Under the pieces are notes generated by a model that worked only from the letters and a program-made list of their open reading frames with translations, was not told where the DNA came from and made no database searches. A stretch of 64,000 nt of DNA from NCBI RefSeq assembly GCF_018417635.1, contig NZ_CP071007.1:3782501-3846500 (forward strand), read 5' to 3'. Source of the DNA: Pseudomonas sp. SORT22. GTDB taxonomy: Bacteria; Pseudomonadota; Gammaproteobacteria; Pseudomonadales; Pseudomonadaceae. The position numbers and the translations under genes were made by a program. Position 1 is the first letter of the stretch. Each line of letters opens with the position of its first letter. This document shows positions 40,647-49,390 of the stretch, one piece after another.

Positions 40647-41636
40647 TCAGCCCTGCGGCGCGATATCGACCTTTTGCAGTCGGTCCAGCCCTACCCCGTA
40701 GTAGAACGAAAACGGCCGCCCGGCCTGATACGCGTAATCGCCACACATCTCGCGCAGGCCCTGGCGCCCGGCGTCGGCCATATCAAAGGGCTGGTAGGGA
40801 TGCTCGCCGAGTGATCCGAACTCAATGGTCAGCCAGGTCGAGCGAAACTTGCCGTAGGACATCTGGCTTCCCATGCTGACCTTCAGCCCTCCCGCCTCGA
40901 GGCGCTCGCGCAAGTCACGGTCGTCAAAGTACAGGCTGGCAGGCACGCGCAGGGTCATCTTGTCGTGGGTGAGAATGTCCATGCCGCCTTCCAGTTGCGC
41001 GCTATCGGCCTTGAAGCCGGTAATGACGAACGGCAAGGCGCTCTGCACGAAACTGTCGAGCTGGCAGCTCACCTCGGCCTTGACCGTGCGGCTACCGGCA
41101 AAGGCATGGCGCCGCTCGCTGTCGCTGATGCGGGTATCGAGGCTCGTTTCGTAGGGCAAGTCGAACCACAGCGGTATGACCTTGCGCCCCATCGCGACGA
41201 CGTTGGCAGGCGCCGGGCCGATTTCCCTCCCTGCTGCATTCAGGCGCTTGGCCTGACTGTAGTCCAGCCGCAATTGCACGCTGGAGACCACCGACTTGCG
41301 CGCCTTCAGGATGGTATCGAACTGGCCGGCCAGGGCCTGGCGTTGCGCGGCGCTCAGGGCAGGCTCAGGGCCGCGCAGCACAAGGGTGTCACTGTGCTGG
41401 GGATCGAGTTCGATCTGCAGCCGTTGCGTATCGATGTGCTGGGTGGCCAACAGCTGCTCGACGGCCTGGCGGTAAACCTCGTGCACTTGCCCGGCGTCAC
41501 CGCGAGGATGGGCACCGCCCTGGAACTGCAACTGCGCCAGCACCACCCTGGGCTCCTTGAACAAGGCCACAGCGAGCAGTGCACACAACCCGATACCCGC
41601 ACCCACCATCAGCTTCCCTGCCGCACTTCGACTCAT
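40647..41636 (-). CDS. Hypothetical membrane-anchored protein
   Basis: A 329-residue protein with one N-terminal membrane segment (LMVGAGIGLCALLAVALF) followed by a large soluble, probably periplasmic region. No familiar motif is seen. ATG 41636 is the likely start, but an in-frame Met at 41664 is also possible. It is a single gene divergent from gcd. Confidence 0.65.
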   Translation of the reverse strand: MSRSAAGKLMVGAGIGLCALLAVALFKEPRVVLAQLQFQGGAHPRGDAGQVHEVYRQAVEQLLATQHIDTQRLQIELDPQHSDTLVLRGPEPALSAAQRQALAGQFDTILKARKSVVSSVQLRLDYSQAKRLNAAGREIGPAPANVVAMGRKVIPLWFDLPYETSLDTRISDSERRHAFAGSRTVKAEVSCQLDSFVQSALPFVITGFKADSAQLEGGMDILTHDKMTLRVPASLYFDDRDLRERLEAGGLKVSMGSQMSYGKFRSTWLTIEFGSLGEHPYQPFDMADAGRQGLREMCGDYAYQAGRPFSFYYGVGLDRLQKVDIAPQG

Positions 41637-41944
41637 TACAAGCCTGCTCCTTGACCAAGACATCCGCAGTACACCCTGCGGGCGCGGATGATAACCGCCA
41701 TTAGCGCTTATTGCTTGTGCGGCAAACGCCATTGTTACTGTTTCACCAATAAAGCTTCTCAGCCCCGGGCGTTTATCCGCAAACACCCTCGGCCTAAACT
41801 GAAATCAGTTTCCAGGCCAAGCCCCTGCCCCGCTTCCCAGCTGACCAGCGCTGCCCATCAGGCGTTGATGCTGCCAACTTAATTCCCCCTGAGCCTTGCG
41901 CACTGCGTGCGTGCAATGCCTATGACTAACGGAACGTATAAACA
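41637..41944. other. Intergenic region upstream of gcd
   Basis: This 308-bp gap is more AT-rich than its surroundings. It contains an imperfect palindrome at 41791-41818 (GGCCT-AAACTG-AAAT-CAGTTT-CC-AGGCC). No coding signal is convincing. It probably holds the promoters of gcd and of the divergent hypothetical gene. Confidence 0.6.
41791..41818. promoter_or_regulatory. Imperfect palindrome upstream of gcd
   Basis: The inner arms AAACTG/CAGTTT are perfect and the outer arms GGCCT/AGGCC pair after a short mismatch. It lies about 125 bp before the gcd start and could be a repressor site. Confidence 0.4.
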
Positions 41945-44377
41945 ATGACGGATGCCCCTCGAACGCAAACCCGGAAGTTTGCCACGACCGCGAGCGTGCT
42001 GTTTTCCCTGCTGGTTCTAGTGATATCGCTGGCGTTGCTATATGGCGGCCTCAAGCTGGTGATACTGGGAGGATCAACTTATTACTTGATCGCCGGCCTT
42101 GCCTACTTACTGCTGGCGGCACTGTTTTTCTGGCGCAAACGCAGTGGCATTACCCTTTCCGTGGTTATCGCCCTTGCAACCTGTGCCTGGGCATTTTACG
42201 AAGTGGGTCAGTTTATTTACTGGCAACTGCTGCCGCGCCTAGTGGTTCCGGCGATTATCCTGACCCTGAGCCTGTGGGTCGGTGCTGCGTTCCCAGGTAC
42301 CTCTGCGAACACTAGGCGCCTGGCCAACGGCAGCGGTTTTGTCGTGTTTGCGGCGCTGATCGCAACCTTCGTTGCTGCGTTCTATCCGCACGGCGCGATC
42401 TCCAACCCGGTCGCTAGCAACGGTGCGCCCGCGCCCAAAGCGCCCGCCTCCGCACCCGAAAACTGGGAGTTCTTTGGCCGCAGTGCATCCGGCACGCGCT
42501 TTGCGCCGTTCAGCCAGATCACCGCAGACAACGTCAAGGACCTGCAAGTGGCGTGGATCTACCGCACCGGCCGCAGGACCACCGGCAATGGCGCCGGTGT
42601 CGACGAAAACACCCCGCTGCAGATCGGCAACGTGCTGTATTCGTGCACCCCGGAAAACCTGATCACCGCCCTCGACGGCGACAGCGGCAAGCCGATCTGG
42701 AAATTCGACCCGCACGCCAGCAGTGCAGAGCACGTCACCTGCCGCGGCGTGGGCTATTACGACATCGACAAGGACGACAGCCTGAGCGCTGAGGTCAAAG
42801 CCTCCTACAACGATCAGCAACAATGCCGTCAGCGCATTCTGGTGTCGTCTGTCGATGCGCGCTTGTTTGCCCTCGATGCGCACACCGGCAGCCTGTGCCC
42901 GAACTTTGGCGACAACGGCTTCGTCGACCTGAAAAAAGGTATGGGCCCGACCGAGAACAGCAAGCGCTATCACCCGACCTCCCTACCGGTGGTCATGGGC
43001 CACCTCACTGTGGTCGGTGGCTGGGTCCGCGACATCGTCGGCAAAGAACCTTCCGGCGCGGTGCGGGCCTTTGACGTACTCACCGGTGCGCTGGTGTGGG
43101 CCTGGGATATCGGCGCGCCTGAGGATGCGGATACCACCGCCGCCGATCACGCCTTCACGCTGGAAACCCCTAACGTCTGGACCGTTCCGACTTTCGACAA
43201 GGAACTGAACCTGGTCTACCTGCCAACCGGCAACGGCCCGCCCGACTATTGGGGTGGCGACCGCAACCAGGCCAAGGAAAAGTATGGCTCGGCCGTGGTT
43301 GCCGTCGATGCCTCGACCGGCAAAGCGAAATGGGTTTACCAGACCGTTCACCACGACGTGTGGGACTACGACCTGCCATCGCAGCCGGTGCTGTACGACA
43401 TCAAGAATGCCCAGGGCGAAAAAACCCCGGTGCTGATCCAGACCAGTAAAACCGGCAACATCTTCGTACTGGACCGCCGCACCGGCCAGCCGGTTACCGA
43501 AGTGCAGGAGCGCCCGGTGCCGACTGCACCGGCCGCAGAAGGGGAACACCTGGCGCCCACCCAACCGCACTCGGTGGGCATGCCGGTGATTGGTGCCGAG
43601 CCACTGACTGAAAAGTCCATGTGGGGCGTGAGCACCTTCGACCAACTGTACTGCCGCATCATGTTCAAGGACTCCGTCTACGTCGGCCCCTTTACCCCGC
43701 CAACCGAAAAACCCTACATCGAATGGCCGGGCCTGTTGGGCGGCATGAACTGGGGTGGTATTTCCATCGACGAAAACACCGGCATGATGTTCGTCAACGA
43801 CATGCGCGTGCCGCTGCGTATGGCCCTGGTTACCAAGGAAAACACCAAGAAGTTTAAAGTCTCGACCGATGAAGTGCCTGGCTTCATGGGCACCATTCGC
43901 CCACAAGTTGCCGGCATCTATGGCGGGGTGAAAATCGATATTCTGCAATCCCCCCTGGGCGTACCGTGCAACAGCCCGCCGTTCGGCAGCATGAGCGCCA
44001 TCGACCTGAATACCCAGAAACTGGTCTGGCAAGTGCCGCTGGGCACTGTCCAGGACACCGGCCCACTGGGGATCAAAACCCACCTGCCGATCCCGCTGGG
44101 CATGCCGACCCTTGGCGGGCCGACCTCAACGGCGTCCGGCCTGGTGTTCTTTGCCGGCACCCAGGATTACTACCTGCGCGCGCTCGACTCGGCCACCGGT
44201 AAAGAAGTGTGGAAAGCCCGCCTGCCGGTCGGTGCTGTAGCGGCGCCGTTGATCTACCAGTCGCCGGCCACCGGCCGGCAATATGTGGTGATCTCGGCGG
44301 GCGGCATGAGCCATTCGCCGGATGTGGGCGACTACATCATTGCTTATGCGTTGCCGGAGGGAACGGGGAAGCAATAA
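41945..44377 (+). CDS. gcd: Membrane-bound PQQ-dependent glucose dehydrogenase
   Basis: An 810-residue quinoprotein that oxidises glucose in the periplasm to gluconolactone and passes electrons to ubiquinone. The N-terminal 150 residues form about five membrane helices, followed by an eight-bladed propeller. The segments HVTCRGVGYYD, VVGGWVRDIVGKEPSG, the active-site HHDVWDYDLPSQP (Asp as catalytic base) and MNWGGISIDENTGMMF are typical. The related quinate/shikimate dehydrogenases share these, so substrate assignment is probable rather than certain. Confidence 0.86.
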   Translation: MTDAPRTQTRKFATTASVLFSLLVLVISLALLYGGLKLVILGGSTYYLIAGLAYLLLAALFFWRKRSGITLSVVIALATCAWAFYEVGQFIYWQLLPRLVVPAIILTLSLWVGAAFPGTSANTRRLANGSGFVVFAALIATFVAAFYPHGAISNPVASNGAPAPKAPASAPENWEFFGRSASGTRFAPFSQITADNVKDLQVAWIYRTGRRTTGNGAGVDENTPLQIGNVLYSCTPENLITALDGDSGKPIWKFDPHASSAEHVTCRGVGYYDIDKDDSLSAEVKASYNDQQQCRQRILVSSVDARLFALDAHTGSLCPNFGDNGFVDLKKGMGPTENSKRYHPTSLPVVMGHLTVVGGWVRDIVGKEPSGAVRAFDVLTGALVWAWDIGAPEDADTTAADHAFTLETPNVWTVPTFDKELNLVYLPTGNGPPDYWGGDRNQAKEKYGSAVVAVDASTGKAKWVYQTVHHDVWDYDLPSQPVLYDIKNAQGEKTPVLIQTSKTGNIFVLDRRTGQPVTEVQERPVPTAPAAEGEHLAPTQPHSVGMPVIGAEPLTEKSMWGVSTFDQLYCRIMFKDSVYVGPFTPPTEKPYIEWPGLLGGMNWGGISIDENTGMMFVNDMRVPLRMALVTKENTKKFKVSTDEVPGFMGTIRPQVAGIYGGVKIDILQSPLGVPCNSPPFGSMSAIDLNTQKLVWQVPLGTVQDTGPLGIKTHLPIPLGMPTLGGPTSTASGLVFFAGTQDYYLRALDSATGKEVWKARLPVGAVAAPLIYQSPATGRQYVVISAGGMSHSPDVGDYIIAYALPEGTGKQ

Positions 44378-44400
44378 GTTGCTTAGCGCCACTTAAAAAT

Positions 44401-44429
44401 AATCCCCGGTATTCGGGGATTGTTTTTTT
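44401..44429 (+). terminator. Rho-independent terminator of gcd
   Basis: An 8-bp stem AATCCCCG / CGGGGATT around GTATT is followed by GTTTTTTT. It lies 23 bp after the gcd stop codon. Confidence 0.9.
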
Positions 44430-44472
44430 GAGGGGTTCATTTGAGCGGCTGTTTGAACCGCCCCGCTGCAGA

Positions 44473-45192
44473 TCACGCAAACTCCCAATCCCGCTCCAGA
44501 TACTCAACCTCGGCAGGTAACAGCTCACGCAACAGCGCCAGGCACTGTTCGAACATCGCTATGTCGGGCAGGCGCAGTTCGAAGCCGATGGACAGGTTAC
44601 TGATATGCGGGACCAGGATCCGGCGCTTGCGGTCGATGGTCAGGTAGCGATATTGCTCCCACCCGGGGCCGTGTTCATGTTTCGCACAGGCTTCGGGCGA
44701 AGGCGGCACCATCTCGCGAGTGAACAGGATATAAGCGATAAACAGCGGCGTCAGCAACAGCCACCAGGTGCCGGTCGCGACCGCCAGCCAGAGCATCAAC
44801 AGCGCCTCGATTACCACAACCACGACGATGGTGGTCCTGGCGGCGCGATCGGAGCGCACGTACTTGCTGATGGTTATGCCGTCGCGGGTGAGCTGGAATG
44901 AAAGGTGGGTTCTGACCGTTAATAACAACAGCACCAGGACGTACATCACCGCGCATAACCCGTAGACCCACTTGTCGGCCCCCAGCCAACTGAGCATACC
45001 GGCCACCCCGAGCACCGCGATGGTCATCGCCAGGATGCCATTGCGCAGGTCCCTGGGCGCAATCAGGCGCGCCTTGATCGACCAGTTCATTAATGTATCG
45101 GGCGGGTTTGCTGCAGGGCGTTCAGCGGGGTCGGTCGGTTGTGGGTTTTGCACGGATATCCTTATCTTCGAATGCTGTCGCGGCTCACTCAA
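44473..45192 (-). CDS. Hypothetical membrane protein
   Basis: A 239-residue protein with about four hydrophobic segments (ILAMTIAVLGVAGMLSWLG, WVYGLCAVMYVLVLLLL, IVVVVVIEALLMLWLAV, WWLLLTPLFIAYILF) and a C-terminal soluble tail. No recognised family. Its ATG overlaps the stop of the upstream 60-codon gene, so the two are coupled. An internal Met (MNWSIKARL) is an alternative start. Confidence 0.65.
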   Translation of the reverse strand: MSEPRQHSKIRISVQNPQPTDPAERPAANPPDTLMNWSIKARLIAPRDLRNGILAMTIAVLGVAGMLSWLGADKWVYGLCAVMYVLVLLLLTVRTHLSFQLTRDGITISKYVRSDRAARTTIVVVVVIEALLMLWLAVATGTWWLLLTPLFIAYILFTREMVPPSPEACAKHEHGPGWEQYRYLTIDRKRRILVPHISNLSIGFELRLPDIAMFEQCLALLRELLPAEVEYLERDWEFA

Positions 45193-45371
45193 GCCCGTCG
45201 ACGTCTCGAATAGAATTCGATCGCAACCAGTACGATGCCGGGTATTAACAAGCCCAGACCGGTGTAAGCAAATGCAGGTTGCCCGGATAACCCCACGGCA
45301 ATGAAGCCCGAGCCCATGGCAATCAGTGGCGCGCCGGCCAGGATGAAAGGCTTTTTGCTTGGGTTGGTCAT
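45189..45371 (-). CDS. Small membrane protein
   Basis: A 60-residue protein with two hydrophobic stretches (FILAGAPLIAMGSGFIAVGL, TGLGLLIPGIVLVAIEF) and a basic C-terminus (YSRRRRA). The start follows an AGGAGG-like ribosome site (AAGGAGG in the leader). It overlaps the next gene by 4 bases. Function unknown. Confidence 0.6.
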   Translation of the reverse strand: MTNPSKKPFILAGAPLIAMGSGFIAVGLSGQPAFAYTGLGLLIPGIVLVAIEFYSRRRRA

Positions 45372-45491
45372 GTCAAACCTCCTTGTCTTGTGGCTGCATG
45401 GCAGTCAGCCATGATGCACCATCTTAAACCAGATTGCCGTTATGCTGCGCAACAGGACAATCAACACTCACGTTGAAAAGACAGGTCGTCA

Positions 45492-46148
45492 ATGAAGCAC
45501 ATCAAGCTGATTCGCCACGGCGAAAGCGCTGCCAACGCAGGCCAAGCCAGTCGCGATCATGCGAGCATTGCCCTTACTCAAAAGGGAATCGAACAAGCGC
45601 AGCGGGTGGCCCATTCGTTCACCCAGGCGCCGCAATTAATTGTTGCCTCGCCATTCTTCCGAGCCCAAGCGACCGCCAAGGCAACGGCCACCGCCTTCCC
45701 TGCCGTGCCGCTCGAAACCTGGGCTGTGCAAGAGTTCACCTACCTTGAACCTGCGCGCTGTACCGACACGACAGTGGCCCAACGTCGCAACTGGGTTGAA
45801 GCGTACTGGGCCAGATCGGACCCGGCATTCAGGGATGGTGCCGGAGCAGAGTCGTTTCTGGACTTCGTGGCTCGGGCGAAGGCATTCCTGGAACAACTTG
45901 CCGCACATCCTGCCCAGGACATTGCAGTGTTCTCCCATGGGCAGTTCATCAATGCTGTTGCCTGGTTACTTGAGTACACGCCAGATACACTGGATGGCCG
46001 GGCAATGACACAATGGCGGGCGTATGAAATTGCCAACCACGTGCCCAATTGTTATGGCTACGCGTTGTGCTGGAATTCGGACGATGCGAAGTTTCGGGCA
46101 CAGGTCTGTGCATCGACTCAAGCCAAGTTGCGGTGTTTCTATACCTGA
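45492..46148 (+). CDS. Histidine phosphatase family protein
   Basis: A 218-residue phosphoglycerate-mutase-like protein. The catalytic RHGES is near the N-terminus (residues 8-12) and the second conserved histidine lies in VFSHGQFINAVAW. Such enzymes dephosphorylate small phosphoesters or proteins. No substrate can be inferred from the neighbourhood. Confidence 0.85.
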   Translation: MKHIKLIRHGESAANAGQASRDHASIALTQKGIEQAQRVAHSFTQAPQLIVASPFFRAQATAKATATAFPAVPLETWAVQEFTYLEPARCTDTTVAQRRNWVEAYWARSDPAFRDGAGAESFLDFVARAKAFLEQLAAHPAQDIAVFSHGQFINAVAWLLEYTPDTLDGRAMTQWRAYEIANHVPNCYGYALCWNSDDAKFRAQVCASTQAKLRCFYT

Positions 46149-46183
46149 ACATACCCCAGACTACCCAGAAAAGGATTTCGCAA

Positions 46184-46438
46184 ATGCCCTTCTTACCGAA
46201 CGAACGCGCTGCATTGCTCGCCCTCAAGGGCGTCGGCCCAACTGTCATTACCCGGCTCGAACAGATGGGGATTGAATCGCTGGCAGAACTGGGCAAGGCG
46301 GATGTCAGTGACATACTGGCTCAGGCCTCAGCGGCACTGGGCTCGACCTGCTGGAAGAACAGCCCGCAAGCGCGAGCAGCGATTACTGCTGCTGTTGAGC
46401 TTGCGAAAGGGGCTGCTAGTTTCAAGCCCGCCGGCTAG
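46184..46438 (+). CDS. Small helix-hairpin-helix protein
   Basis: An 84-residue protein with ALLALKGVGPTVITRLEQMG near the N-terminus, an HhH motif as found in DNA-binding proteins and in pathogenic-like helix-hairpin-helix family members. The AAAGGA ribosome site decides ATG 46184 over an upstream extension. It lies 35 bp after the phosphatase and may be in the same transcript. Confidence 0.7.
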   Translation: MPFLPNERAALLALKGVGPTVITRLEQMGIESLAELGKADVSDILAQASAALGSTCWKNSPQARAAITAAVELAKGAASFKPAG

Positions 46439-46496
46439 ATTGGTTGGCCTGCGCGAGTGCAAACCCGCGCATCAAACATTGCGGAAAAGGCAAAGC

Positions 46497-46973
46497 ATGG
46501 ACCTGCAATTCAAGCGACTCTGTGAAATCAGCAGCGCCGACATCATTGAGCTCAACAACAACTCGCGGGTCTTGCGCCACCTGCCTTTGGGCCGCCCCGA
46601 CTTTGACGAAGCCAAATGCGCAGCGTGGGTCGCCGAGAAAGAGTCGCAGTGGCAGGTTAATGGCTATGGCCCGTGGGCTTTCTTGGTGAATCAGAAGTTT
46701 GCCGGCTGGGGTGGTCTGCAGTTAACAGAAGGTGATGCGGACCTGGCGCTGGTTTTACATCCAGATTACTGGGGCCATGGCAGAGCGATTTTTGCTGAAA
46801 TCCTTCGGCGAGCCTTTGAGGAGATTGGGCTGGAATCGGTTACCGTTTTGCTTGCGCCTAGCAGAACGCGGGTCAAGGGGATGCTTTGGTTAGGGTTTCA
46901 GCCGGATGGGGAAGTTTGTTTGGATGGCGTGCGCTTTGTTCGCTATCGGCTTCTCGCCAACGCTCGCGCTTGA
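46497..46973 (+). CDS. GNAT family N-acetyltransferase
   Basis: A 158-residue protein with the GNAT fold: FAGWGGLQLTEGDADLALVLHPDYWGHG includes the strand 4-5 region and the acetyl-CoA loop, and GMLWLGFQPDG is the C-terminal part. Closest in style to RimJ/RimL-type acetyltransferases. ATG 46497 has a GGAAAAGG-type ribosome site upstream. Substrate unknown. Confidence 0.75.
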   Translation: MDLQFKRLCEISSADIIELNNNSRVLRHLPLGRPDFDEAKCAAWVAEKESQWQVNGYGPWAFLVNQKFAGWGGLQLTEGDADLALVLHPDYWGHGRAIFAEILRRAFEEIGLESVTVLLAPSRTRVKGMLWLGFQPDGEVCLDGVRFVRYRLLANARA

Positions 46974-47002
46974 ATAGGACAAAGGTTACGGCGGACTCGC
47001 CG

Positions 47003-47527
47003 CTAATCCAACATGTCCCACAAGTACTCCTGAAAACTGGCGGCAACTACATGAGCCTGCCCATCGAGCGGATCAATCTCGACTACCTGCCAGGCGTTGT
47101 CGGTATCGAAGCCTGCGCAGTAGCCCTGCATGTCATCACCGAACAACAGAATTCCCTCCAGCGCGGTGGCACTGTCAGCATCGTAAACTTCATTCGGCGC
47201 TAGCAGACCGTCATACAGAATGAACAGCGGCTGCTCCGCACCTACTGCTCCGCTTCCGAATTCCTTCAGGAAGGCGCTGTAATCCTCGGGAAGAGACGGA
47301 TAGCATTCGATCAGGTGGGCAAGCATTGATGAGGCAACAGGCTGGAGTTTGCTTAGCATGCTCCCGTGCGGGGAATTGTTTTTTAAGTCCTGGAACATCC
47401 ACTCATCGCCTGGCAAAAATACGAATTCAGCCCATCCTAGCGAGTCCGGGGTGATGCTGCGAGGCAAATCGTTCCCTTCTAGCGATGATCGGCCAGTTGC
47501 CTTCAGTGGTAGCGTTAGGCGATTCAC
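47003..47527 (-). CDS. SMI1/KNR4 (SUKH) family protein
   Basis: A protein of up to 174 residues whose core LIECYPSLPEDYSAFLKEFGSG is the SUKH N-terminal signature. Members are frequent immunity proteins against nuclease toxins of contact-dependent or type VI systems. The 5' end is uncertain: a GTG at 47527 gives the longest frame, ATG 47398 is an alternative, and ATG 47359 has the best ribosome site (GGGAG). No toxin gene is seen beside it, so it may be an orphan. Confidence 0.7.
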   Translation of the reverse strand: MNRLTLPLKATGRSSLEGNDLPRSITPDSLGWAEFVFLPGDEWMFQDLKNNSPHGSMLSKLQPVASSMLAHLIECYPSLPEDYSAFLKEFGSGAVGAEQPLFILYDGLLAPNEVYDADSATALEGILLFGDDMQGYCAGFDTDNAWQVVEIDPLDGQAHVVAASFQEYLWDMLD

Positions 47528-47592
47528 GCCGCTTTCAAGAAAAGACTTGGAACTGTTCAGCGATCGCTCCGCCCGGACGAGACAAGCGTTGA

Positions 47593-47844
47593 ATGCTGGG
47601 TCAATTCAACTACCTCACAGGCGATAATCTTGCACAGGCCTTGCTGTTGATCAACGCAGTGTTTCAGCAGTGGCGCACACAGTATCCACAGCAGACATTG
47701 ATCGCAGTAGCGTCGACCGACGAATCGGGCGCAGCCGTTAAGTTTTACTTATCAAGAACAGAACAATCGTGGCTGGCTGGTGACATCGAAGGCTTTATTC
47801 AGCCCGTTCTGGTGACAGACTCGAGGCAGTTGCCATTCCGGTAA
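47593..47844 (+). CDS. Hypothetical small protein
   Basis: An 83-codon frame starting right after an in-frame stop and with a poor ribosome site. The composition is protein-like (YLTGDNLAQALLLINAVFQQ, VKFYLSRTEQSWLAGDIEGF), but I recognise no family. It is divergent from the SUKH gene and could be a truncated relic. Confidence 0.4.
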   Translation: MLGQFNYLTGDNLAQALLLINAVFQQWRTQYPQQTLIAVASTDESGAAVKFYLSRTEQSWLAGDIEGFIQPVLVTDSRQLPFR

Positions 47845-47899
47845 ACTCACATTCCAAGGTACCGCCAAAACCATCTGCCGGATGCCCGCCAGCGCCTTA

Positions 47900-48148
47900 T
47901 CATTTTCCGTTCGTAGCGGGCATAAAGGCACCCACGAAGAAAACGCTCGCAGGTCCGATAAGCCAACTGACGGTGGTTCCTGGACTGACAACTGGCACAG
48001 CGATAGTGACTGTAATCAGAGCTATGCCCATCCATAGCCGCCTACGCGGTGTGAGCCACTCTCGAAGCTGCTGCAGCCTTTGGCGCATGACCGCTCTCCC
48101 GCCTAGAAGGAAGCGAAGCATATTACCCACTTCAACGAAGCGCGCCAC
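47900..48148 (-). CDS. Hypothetical small membrane protein
   Basis: An 82-codon frame with two hydrophobic segments (WMGIALITVTIAVPVV and WLIGPASVFFVGAFMPA) after a basic stretch. An internal Met (MLRFLLGG) is a possible start. No family recognised. The following gap to the tRNA (48149-48340) shows nothing convincing. Confidence 0.4.
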   Translation of the reverse strand: MARFVEVGNMLRFLLGGRAVMRQRLQQLREWLTPRRRLWMGIALITVTIAVPVVSPGTTVSWLIGPASVFFVGAFMPATNGK

Positions 48149-48311
48149 CCCGGCTAGGTTGGTCTAAACGAAACGGACATGATTTCGGAGAAGGGGGCGC
48201 GCACACAGAAGGCAAAATAGTGAACGTCTTCGAAGCGATTCCAAGCCGAATTGGAAGCGATATTCCCAAGCGTGTTCCCGAGGCCCTATTTTTCGACCCT
48301 CAGAAACGCAA

Positions 48312-48335
48312 AAAGCCCTGATTAATCAGGGCTTT
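48312..48335 (-). terminator. Terminator downstream of tRNA-Ser
   Basis: AAAGCCCTG-ATTAAT-CAGGGCTTT on the minus strand is followed by TTTGCG. It lies 5 bp after the tRNA 3' end. Confidence 0.85.
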
Positions 48336-48340
48336 GGAAG

Positions 48341-48428
48341 TGGCGGAAGCGTAGAGATTCGAACTCTAGGATAGTTGCCCATCGACGGTTTTCAAGACCG
48401 TTGCCTTAAACCACTCGGCCACGCTTCC
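48341..48428 (-). tRNA. tRNA-Ser (anticodon UGA)
   Basis: The minus strand folds into a class II tRNA of 88 nt including an encoded CCA. The acceptor GGAAGCG pairs with CGCTTCC, the anticodon loop CTTGAAA gives UGA, and the T loop is GTTCGAATC. The long variable arm GATGGGCAACTATCC is typical of serine tRNA. Confidence 0.97.
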
Positions 48429-48549
48429 TCGTATTGCGGGCGCCATAATACCGAAATGAAACAAGCTGTCAAACTCTCTATGTGGCTGCTTTGCGCGGCT
48501 CTGTTATGATCTTTGCATCTGAACGTTTCAAACCCACAGGAGTGTCGCC

Positions 48550-49221
48550 ATGCGCGAACAGGATTACGCCGTCAATCACGGCCAGCAGGTCGAGCAGCAG
48601 GAGGTCAGCCGCGTCCTGCGTAACACATACGGGTTGCTGGCTATCACCCTCGCCTTCAGTGGCGTCATGGCCTATGTGGCGCAGCAGATGCGCGTTGGCT
48701 ACCCGAACATTTTCGTGGTGCTGATCGGCTTCTATGGCCTGTTCTTCCTCACCAACAAGCTGCGTGATTCGGTCTGGGGCCTGGTGTCTACCTTCGCCCT
48801 CACCGGTTTCATGGGCTTTTTGCTCGGCCCTATCCTCAACCGTTACCTGGGTATGGCCGGTGGCGCCGAGGTGGTCAGCTCGGCATTTGCCATGACCGCC
48901 CTGGTGTTCGGTGGTCTGTCGGCCTATGTGCTGATCTCCCGCAAGGACATGAGCTTCCTCAGCGGTTTCATCACCGCAGGCTTCTTCGTCCTGCTGGGCG
49001 CCGTGGTTGCCAGCTTCTTCTTCCAGATCAGCGGCCTGCAATTGGCGATCAGCGCCGGTTTCGTGCTGTTCTCGTCGGTATGCATCCTGTTCCAGACCAG
49101 CGCGATCATCCACGGTGGCGAGCGTAACTACATCATGGCGACCATCAGCCTGTATGTATCGATCTACAACCTGTTCGTCAGCCTGCTGCAGCTGTTCGGC
49201 CTGATGGGTCGCGATGACTGA
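48550..49221 (+). CDS. yccA: Bax inhibitor-1/YccA family membrane protein
   Basis: A 223-residue protein with seven predicted membrane helices. The family pattern shows in VLRNTYGLLAITLAFSGVMA, NRYLGMAGGAEVVSSAFAMTA and the C-terminal SLYVSIYNLFVSLLQLFG. In E. coli YccA interacts with the FtsH protease. AGGAG lies upstream of ATG 48550. It is a single gene with a terminator after it. Confidence 0.9.
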   Translation: MREQDYAVNHGQQVEQQEVSRVLRNTYGLLAITLAFSGVMAYVAQQMRVGYPNIFVVLIGFYGLFFLTNKLRDSVWGLVSTFALTGFMGFLLGPILNRYLGMAGGAEVVSSAFAMTALVFGGLSAYVLISRKDMSFLSGFITAGFFVLLGAVVASFFFQISGLQLAISAGFVLFSSVCILFQTSAIIHGGERNYIMATISLYVSIYNLFVSLLQLFGLMGRDD

Positions 49222-49249
49222 TTGGTTGTTGGTGTGATGTTTTAAGAGA

Positions 49250-49272
49250 AAGCCCGCTTCGGCGGGCTTTTT
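49250..49272 (+). terminator. Rho-independent terminator of the Bax-inhibitor gene
   Basis: GCCCGC-TTCG-GCGGGC followed by TTTTTTT, 29 bp after the stop codon. Confidence 0.92.
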
Positions 49273-49390
49273 TGTGGCCGGGTTTGCCAAGGCTTTGCCT
49301 TGCATCGCCGGCAAAACCAGCTCCCGCACTACCGTAAACGAGTGCGGCCCCGTAGAATGCGCTCCTTTTTTCTTCCGGGGCAGCACTCCC

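Noticed and set aside
41945..44377. Alcohol or quinate dehydrogenase instead of glucose dehydrogenase
   Set aside because: The five N-terminal membrane helices exclude soluble alcohol dehydrogenases. Quinate dehydrogenase remains possible, but no quinate or shikimate genes are nearby.
47500..47530. Possible integron attC core (GCGTTAGGC)
   Set aside because: A single short match with no paired inverse core, no integrase and no cassette structure.
48341..48428. tRNA-Ser as the attachment site of a steroid genomic island
   Set aside because: The steroid locus ends near 39.8 kb, about 8.5 kb away with gcd in between. No integrase and no repeated tRNA 3' end is seen.
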